From positions 186,001-250,000 of the forward strand of contig JAPWGK010000008.1 of the NCBI GenBank assembly GCA_029641185.1: a stretch of 64,000 nucleotides of DNA, in the 5' to 3' direction. Below, piece after piece: positions 57,826 to 64,000 of the stretch. The first letter of the stretch is position 1, and the number at the start of each line of letters is the position of its first letter. The DNA is from Pseudofabraea citricarpa (taxonomy: Eukaryota; Ascomycota; Leotiomycetes; Helotiales; Dermateaceae). The notes under the pieces were generated by a model, which saw only the letters and a program-made list of their open reading frames with translations, was not told the DNA's origin and did no database searches. A program made the translations under genes and the position numbers.

Positions 57826-58698
57826 ATGAGAAAATTTCTCTCCGTCTTCACCAAATCCTCGCCATCCTTTCAGATCTTATCCGACCTGCATCTCGAAGTC
57901 GGGCAGCAATATGCCTCATTCGAGATACCCATCTCGGCTCCATATCTAGTTCTCGCTGGTGATATCGGTCGTCTCGTCGATTATGACGCTTACCTTGCCT
58001 TCATAACGCGGCAAACGGACCACTTCGAGAAGGTCTTCCTTATCCTCGGCAACCATGAATTTTATGGACTCACGTTTGCGGCCGGCATAGAACAAGCCCA
58101 GAAGCTGGAACAAGAACCGATTCTGAAAGGAAGATTGGTGTTGCTCAATCAAATCCGTTTCGACGTGCCGGATTCCTCTGTCACCATTTTGGGCTGTACT
58201 CTGTGGTCGAAAATTGCCGAAGATGCCCGAGATGTAGTGCAGATGCGGGTCAAAGACTTCCAGAAGATTGAAGCTTGGACGATTGACAATCATAATGCGG
58301 CTCACGAATCAGATGCAAGCTGGCTGAGGGTTCAAGTTGCGAATATACAGGCAGAAAATCAAGCCATCAACAATAGAGTGTTGGAAAGGCGAATATTGGT
58401 GGTGACTCATCATGCACCTTCTATGGAAGAAACATCCAACCCAGCTCACGTTGATAACCCATGGAGTTCTGCTTTTGCGACTGATTTGATCGTAGATGGG
58501 GAGGATAGTGAAGAATGGATCAATGTCAAGACCTGGGTCTTTGGACATACACACTTTACGACGGAATTCAAGAAAAGCGGGATCACCGTCCTGAGCAACC
58601 AACGTGGATATGTGATTCCAGGAGGCGAAGATGCGAAAAAGAAAAACGAGGCTAAGGAGAAGAAACGATTTAACTTAAAGAGGGCAGTGTGTGTTTAA
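57826..58698 (+). CDS. Calcineurin-like metallophosphoesterase
   Basis: Binuclear-metal phosphoesterase, 290 residues, single exon. The ATG at 57826 is chosen because the longer frame starts at TTG. All metal-site motifs are in place: SDLHLE (D20, H22), GDIG (D46), GNHEFY (N76, H77), THHAPS (H195, H196) and GHTH (H241, H243). The C-terminal tail is Lys/Arg-rich (KKKNEAKEKKRFNLKR). No signal peptide or anchor, so cytosolic or nuclear. This class hydrolyses phosphomono- or diesters, including nucleotides; the substrate is unknown. It is divergently paired with an NTase-fold gene, an arrangement that could link nucleotide transfer and removal (inference). Confidence 0.93.
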   Translation: MRKFLSVFTKSSPSFQILSDLHLEVGQQYASFEIPISAPYLVLAGDIGRLVDYDAYLAFITRQTDHFEKVFLILGNHEFYGLTFAAGIEQAQKLEQEPILKGRLVLLNQIRFDVPDSSVTILGCTLWSKIAEDARDVVQMRVKDFQKIEAWTIDNHNAAHESDASWLRVQVANIQAENQAINNRVLERRILVVTHHAPSMEETSNPAHVDNPWSSAFATDLIVDGEDSEEWINVKTWVFGHTHFTTEFKKSGITVLSNQRGYVIPGGEDAKKKNEAKEKKRFNLKRAVCV

Positions 58699-58845
58699 TG
58701 TGAAAGAATGTTTGTGGAATCTCCAGTCTCCCTCAATGCTCGTGACTTGGTCGAAGACCAAATACTCTTAAAGGAAGTCGAAATGATGTTTTTGTACTAG
58801 GAAATTGTCTCACTTGAACGACATATATTATATATTACTTCCTGT

Positions 58846-60433
58846 TCATGCAGAAACAGGAGCCAGTGAAAGCCTCCCCTTCACAAGCGACCTCACCCAA
58901 AAAGCAAGCACCAGCGCAACAACAAAAAAGCTAAACACCAAGGCCCCTCCAAAAATGACGGAATGATATGTCCAAGCATTTGCAGGCGTCATGCCAATTC
59001 TCGTTACCGCAATTGCCCAGGGCAACATCCAGAGCAGATTAGAACCGAGGGCTTGCAGGAAGTACCAGCGAGGTACCGTAGCGAGGAGGATGGCAGCGAG
59101 CTGTGTTTGGATTGCGTAGAAGATATAGCACCAGTCGATAGTGCGCCACATATGTTGAGTAATCTTCGCCACCTCTGTCGAACCGGAAAGGTAGTGTGCA
59201 AAGGATTTGATACCCCACAAGGAAAGGAAGAGACAGAAGGGTATCTCAACAGCGAGCGCAATGAGGCAGGATTTCAATGCAGGCTTTGTGATATCTGTGA
59301 AAGAATATTGGTAAATATTTGAAATGGTGTGGGAGTTACTTACCAAAAATATGCTGCTTTTTGGCCGTTGGCTTTCGAATATGTGCTCCCATCTTGGCTC
59401 TCCACTCACCCCAGGCATGGCCTACAAATGTCAATGACGAGGCTTCTAATGCCTGTACAGGTACCATCACGATTCCCCACCGGATGGTGCTGAACACACC
59501 CCAAGCGGTAGCATAATTCAAGCCCATGCTCACGATGCCACTGATGAGCCATAGATAAATAGCATTCCGCAGGGCCGACTCTAGAAATGTCCAAATACCT
59601 GGACGAACGAGAGTTTTCAAAGTTGCAATTCTCGGCCTCAAGTTGATCTCTTCTCGGTTTCTCAGTTTGAAAGAGAGAAAGACAAAATATGCTAAGCCAG
59701 TGATAGCTGCGGTAAGATCACATGCCATACGAATTAGAGCCTGCATGTTGACAGTAGGTGTGAAAGAGCCAACATGGAATTTGGAGATGATGAGCATGTC
59801 TAGCAAAATATTGATAGCAAATTGGACGGAGCTGATGAGAAGAGGTACATCGGGGTGGTCCAAGGCCCTCGTAGAGGAGGCGACCGCAACGGAAATTGCT
59901 GAAGAAAGAGCTTGTACTGATGAAATCCTTACATAGGTGAGCGATGTACTCCTGACCTCTTCAGGTACAAAAGCACCAGCCAACCGGTCTGCGCTCCCTA
60001 GAAAGACAATCATCAGAGCAATTCCTAGAATAGTTTGGACGGCGATGAGCGTATGGGCGAGGCAAAGACGAGAATTGATATGGCGCGTCGTCTTATCGCC
60101 AATAACCAGCCATGCTGTACGAGGAAGACCTTCATTGAGGACCTCAACAATCACGCCGATGTATGTGTACACATCTGTCGTCACCACACGACTGGAGTCG
60201 ATGTTCGCTACCCACAGTTTGCTGAGGGTTCCGTATAAGGCTGGAAGAATAAAAGCACAGGCGTTGAACAGCAAGGATCCATAGTAACTGACATAGCTTA
60301 TCAGCAATCATCGCATGCAATGCAGTGCTGACAAGAACGAACGGACATCTTACCTTTCCCGGCTCAGTATTTTCTTCTCGTGCGGGTTCCCTACTGAGGA
60401 TATCTCCGCCGTAGCATCATCCTTGGGAAGCAT
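58846..60433 (-). CDS. MATE-family efflux transporter
   Basis: Twelve-helix multidrug and toxic compound extrusion transporter (cation/drug antiporter). Exons 60433-60354, 60287-59344 and 59294-58846, phases close, 490 residues. The short first exon gives a hydrophilic N tail ([16 protein letters not shown]...) before helix 1; its last codon joins [20 protein letters not shown]. Features: [19 protein letters not shown] then AWLVIGDK (typical fungal MATE loop), [40 protein letters not shown]. Intron 2 (GTAAGT...TTCACAG) restores HIFDITKPAL. The C terminus ends in a helix then [11 protein letters not shown]. Apparently intact; substrate unknown. Its 3' end lies 150 bp from the convergent phosphoesterase stop. 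Confidence 0.9.
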
Positions 60434-62534
60434 CGTGTATTTTACTTTCCGGGCCCATGAAATCATCTTGGGACAAGGTTGCTCTGATCTTTATCTGCAA
60501 AGTTGAGGGGAGATGGCGTTATGACGTTCGAATTTAAGATCGAACTTAGCGGACCAATAGGAAGTGGCTGGCTTGCAGGACTCGTGTAACATTCGACACT
60601 AGAAGCTGTTTTCTTTGCATTTTCCTAAATATTTTCTTGTATTTGAAAATTGTCAAATGGGGCTTTCAATACTGGATGCTTGCAGACAGGCCGTTAGTAT
60701 TTTCGATTGAGCTATTATACTTCTGCCGGTTGATGGGTGCAACCTCGATGCTAGAGTGGTGACTGGATCTAACGTAAATTCAAAGATGGCCGAAAAGCAC
60801 TATTATCTCAATAGAGGCATATTGTACAGCTTCTAAAGGCTGTCCAATGGACACAATTTGCCAAAGTTGTGTTTCTCATCTGTGTGCATACGGTAAATAT
60901 TGCTGCCAACGGACAACTTCACGAGCTTGATCTATCATGAACAGTAGAACAAACTATCTCGATACGACCGCTTGAGCTTTTGAGACGAATCACTACTTTG
61001 ATGAACCGTGCGGACAAAGTGTTGGATTTTCTTGTATTCTTCCACCAAGACCTCGAGTCTCGCTTGGCATACTGAATTTCCAAGCTCGCTTATCTCGGCT
61101 GCCCTCTTGGTTTGCTTGCTCAACAGCGAGAAGAAAAATAAGCAATCGAAGCTTTATTTCATAAGAGCAAGACATGAATGAGTAGAGGTGGTGAGTCTCA
61201 GAGTATGAACAACTTCCTTGCAAACTGGAATTCCAAGTACGTTGCTCCTATCATGGAATTAGCATTCTGTGAACAACCTCAGCTATGTACATTTTCATTC
61301 AAGAGACTCTCGGCCGAGTATTACTTCCACTGACCCGGACGCAGACTTAGGATATCTGGCCAACAAATCCATAATCAGTTTCATAATCGCCGCGCATGGA
61401 ATCATGGCGCAGCGGCAGTTGTCGTTTAACGTGAGTTACCCCTTAATATGCTAAGGCCCGGCAAGCAGGACAAGCAAACGCCCCATTAAGAGCTAAATCG
61501 CGATGAGGCGGCAACAATAGACACTGATAATGTAGTCGCAATTTATCTTGCGTGGATGGTCACTCTTGCCATGCATTCTAGATAAGCAGCCCATGACGCT
61601 ATGAGGCTTTGGGCCCGAGAATTTGGAAACCCTAGACGATAGCCACGAGTCCATTTTCGCAATGCCCTCGCATATTTTCTTTTGTTGACTGGTCCCAATC
61701 CTACGATGAAGTCATTTACCAGACAATGCGATGTAAGCCTGCTGCAGGAGGCAAGATAAAGCCGAATCAAATCGGGTAGATTAACAGACGGCTTACTCAG
61801 CGCTGCCCAATGGATCCTCAGTGGTTGAGACAAACTCGGTACGGTAGTGATAATTAGGATTCCGGGAGACAAGCTGAGGTCAGAGTCTGACAGTCCCCGT
61901 CCTTGGTTGGAAGGCTTAGCTGATAATCACGTGAAATCCCACGGAACGCGTGGTGACGCACCCGCACTCGCAATCTTTGATACCAGTCGTGGATAGCTTA
62001 ATGGCTGGCCCGCGTCATCTTTCTCGTATTATATCCTCAACCGTATCCCTCTAGCCGCAAGTGGGGTTTGTGATATTATGAAGCACTGCATATCTTTGCT
62101 TCCTGCGGTACCACAAACACTGCTTTGACCTCGCAAAGTTGCTGGTTGAAGGTACACGTCTTACCAGACTTGCCATCAGAGCGACGTTGCAATAGGGCTG
62201 TGGAACTTGCAGTCGCAGTCTCCAGCCATCTTGCTGCAGCATATCTCCACACCGGCATCGATCCTGCATGAGGTCATACAAAGAGGTAAGCTGGTGAGCT
62301 GTGTATGCTCTGCCGTGTTACTGGGGCGAAGGAAGCAGAGATTCTAATCTTTGATGGTACGCAGCTTCTTTTTTTCTTCTTTTTCTTCAATTCAAAACTG
62401 TCATATAAGTGTTCCCTCTTTCTTTCAAGCCCATGCCATTGTTCAAAACCTTCCATATCACCAATTCTCTTCCCATTACTCTCAACACCACAACTATATT
62501 CGTTAATAATACAGTTGAGCATACCACTGCAAAC
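60434..62534. other. 2.1-kb intergenic
   Basis: MATE promoter on the left, alcohol dehydrogenase promoter on the right. Short minus-strand frames at 60935-61223 (Lys/Glu-rich, coil-like) and 61543-61872 have no recognisable family and do not splice into a longer frame by eye. A TTTTTTTCTTCTTTTTC tract lies near 62373-62389 shortly upstream of the dehydrogenase, the pyrimidine-rich leader common in fungal promoters. Confidence 0.4.
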
Positions 62535-63605
62535 ATGAATTCTCTTCCCAAATCCTATAAGGCGGTTACGTTCGAGAGGGCAAATGCACCCCTCGCCATC
62601 AAAGATGTCGAACTCAGGATGCCCGCGGCTGGCGAGGTGCTGGTGAAGGTAGTAGCTGTTGGACTGTGCCATACAGACGCCAGCATACTGGATGGAGACT
62701 GGGGCGATCGTTTCCCCATAGTTCCCGGCCACGAGATTATTGGAAATGTTGTCGCCGTTGGAGCTGGTGAAAATAGATGGAAAGACGGAGATCGAGTTGG
62801 CGGGCCGTGGCATGGAGGTTAGTTGCTCTTGATTGTTGATAATGACTCCATGCTAAATTCTGTAGGTCATGACGGCACTTGCAAGCAATGTCAGCGTGGA
62901 GAAATGCAAATGTGCCAAAATCAAGCTGTCAATGGACTTACTCGGGATGGCGGTTACGCCGAATATGTCTTGCTCCGATCTGAAGCCGTTGTACGAGTTC
63001 CGACCGATATCGACCCTGTGGAATACGCTCCTATATTATGCGCCGGTATCACAGTCTTCAATTCTATTCGAAAACTAAATATAACGACAGGCGAGGTCGT
63101 GGCGATACAAGGACTCGGAGGATTAGGGCATCTCGCAGTACAATACGCGAACAAGATGGGATATAAAGTCGTCGCTCTGAGTAGTGGAGACAAGAAACGA
63201 GAATTTGCCAGAGAACTGGGAGCGCACGAATATATTGATGCATCAAAGAGCGATCCAAATGCAGAACTGCAGAAGCTGGGTGGGGCAGCATTGATTGTGG
63301 CCACTGCTCCGAACGCCAAAGCAATAAGTCCATTGGTTGGGGGTCTTGCGGCCGGGGGAAAGTTATTAGTTCTCGCTCCATGCGGTGATCTTGAGATCAA
63401 CACCCACGATTTAATTTCGAAGGCTGCGAGCGTTTGTGGATATCCATGCGGTCATGCGTTGGATAGCGAGGAGGCTCTTGAATTTACAAAGCTCCATGGA
63501 ATCAAATGTATGGTTGAGACATTTCCTCTCAGCGATGCACAGAAAGCTTTCGATCACATGAGGAGTGGAGATGTTATGTTTAGGGCCGTCTTGGTAATGC
63601 CGTGA
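62535..63605 (+). CDS. Zinc-dependent alcohol dehydrogenase
   Basis: Medium-chain NAD(P)-dependent alcohol dehydrogenase; oxidises or reduces an alcohol/aldehyde pair in the cytosol. Exons 62535-62817 and 62866-63605; intron 48 bp (GTTAGT, branch TGCTAA, CTGTAG) restores PWHGGHDGTC; 340 residues. The ATG at 62535 is preferred to upstream in-frame ATGs because the protein then begins directly with the catalytic domain (SYKAVTFERANAPL). Catalytic zinc ligands: C45 in GLCHTD and H66/E67 in GHEIIG. The structural-zinc lobe reads HDGTCKQCQRGEMQMC, with three Cys plus Asp instead of four Cys. Rossmann motif GLGGLGHLA. C-terminal VETFPLSDAQKAFDHM is typical. Intact. Confidence 0.93.
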
Positions 63606-64000
63606 GAAAAGGATAGATAGAATTGAGTGAGGGTTTCCGGAGCTTAGAAGGTTGCATTTTTAAACAGCGTTTTCATTTTTATCTGTCAATAGAATTTATT
63701 TCCTCTCTGTGTATGGGTCACAACGCGCCGTTTCTTTCGGTATTATTCTTTCATTTTCTCTTCGTACAACGTAGCTACTACTTGGTGGTCAGATACACGA
63801 CGGTTCTACGGACCGCCAAGGTTTTTCCTCAATACGGAGGTTTTTCCGACATCAACAGCAGGTAAATTATTCTATATCTCGTGTCATGGGACTGGATATG
63901 TGTAATAGGAACTTGCTGACAGGGGTAGGTACCGAGCCTCTTGAGGCACAGCAATGTCAGCGAGTACGAACGACCTTGCTTGCGGACCAAGGTACAACAG
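63606..64000. other. 3' flank at right edge
   Basis: About 395 bp downstream of the dehydrogenase. The frame at 63623-63865 has no recognisable product. No feature identified. Confidence 0.35.

Noticed and set aside
60935..61223. Two overlapping minus-strand frames, coil-like composition
   Set aside because: They lie in different frames and do not splice into a sensible protein; too weak to call.
1..64000. tRNA genes, rRNA, CRISPR arrays, intact transposons
   Set aside because: Reading both strands I found no cloverleaf-like B-box/A-box pair, no spaced direct repeats and no transposase, integrase or reverse-transcriptase motif that I could defend.

Overview
The window is eukaryotic nuclear DNA from a filamentous ascomycete (Pezizomycotina; the family mix resembles Leotiomycetes, but the rank below subphylum is a guess). 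The basis is short introns of about 45-140 bp with GTRNGT donors, CTAAC-type branch sites and YAG acceptors, monocistronic genes on both strands, and fungus-typical families: NRPS, PTH11-like rhodopsin-fold receptors, TRI12-type MFS, DUF6594, CAP10/GT90, Mpo1-like and fungal MATE. I saw no rRNA, tRNA, CRISPR array or intact transposon. Gene models were spliced by eye; where exon phases close on both sides I give the splice sites.

Region by region. (1) 1-10.6 kb: an NRPS with T-C-A-T-C order, whose first carrier domain has lost its active-site serine and which has no visible first A domain or ATG, followed on the same strand by a conserved uncharacterised 1062-aa protein. (2) 11-25.7 kb: an NLR-like N-domain/ankyrin protein, a glutathione S-transferase, an FAD monooxygenase head-to-head with a TRI12-type MFS pump, a PTH11-like receptor and a small putative membrane protein. 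These look like detoxification, secondary-metabolism and sensing genes. (3) 25.7-29.6 kb: an AT-rich stretch with no supported gene. (4) 29.6-41 kb: a secreted GH3 glycosidase interrupted by an in-frame TAG, an Mpo1-like sphingolipid-degradation dioxygenase, a protein with an atypical Cys6 cluster, a DUF6594 protein, a broken 3-ketosphinganine-reductase-like gene (two nonsense codons and loss of the catalytic Tyr) and a polytopic membrane protein of unknown function. (5) 41-43.4 kb: AT-rich, with at most a kinase-like relic. (6) 43.4-51.6 kb: a cluster of four Golgi-type glycosyltransferases, GT90 - GT8 - GT8 - GT25. (7) 53-63.6 kb: a ZIP zinc transporter, two neighbouring nucleotidyltransferase-fold genes back-to-back with a calcineurin-type phosphoesterase, a MATE transporter and a zinc alcohol dehydrogenase.

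How the genes may work together. The best candidate for an undescribed functional unit is the glycosyltransferase cluster: three genes on one strand and one divergent, all apparently intact and all with an N-terminal membrane anchor, suggesting one secretory-pathway or cell-surface glycan. Second is the nucleotidyltransferase pair plus phosphoesterase, two of whose genes share a 274-bp promoter interval. The NRPS end could be a decayed or unusual secondary-metabolite locus. Three nonsense codons in two otherwise well-conserved genes deserve transcript-level checking, because fungi can edit UAG codons during sexual development; plain pseudogenisation is the simpler explanation.
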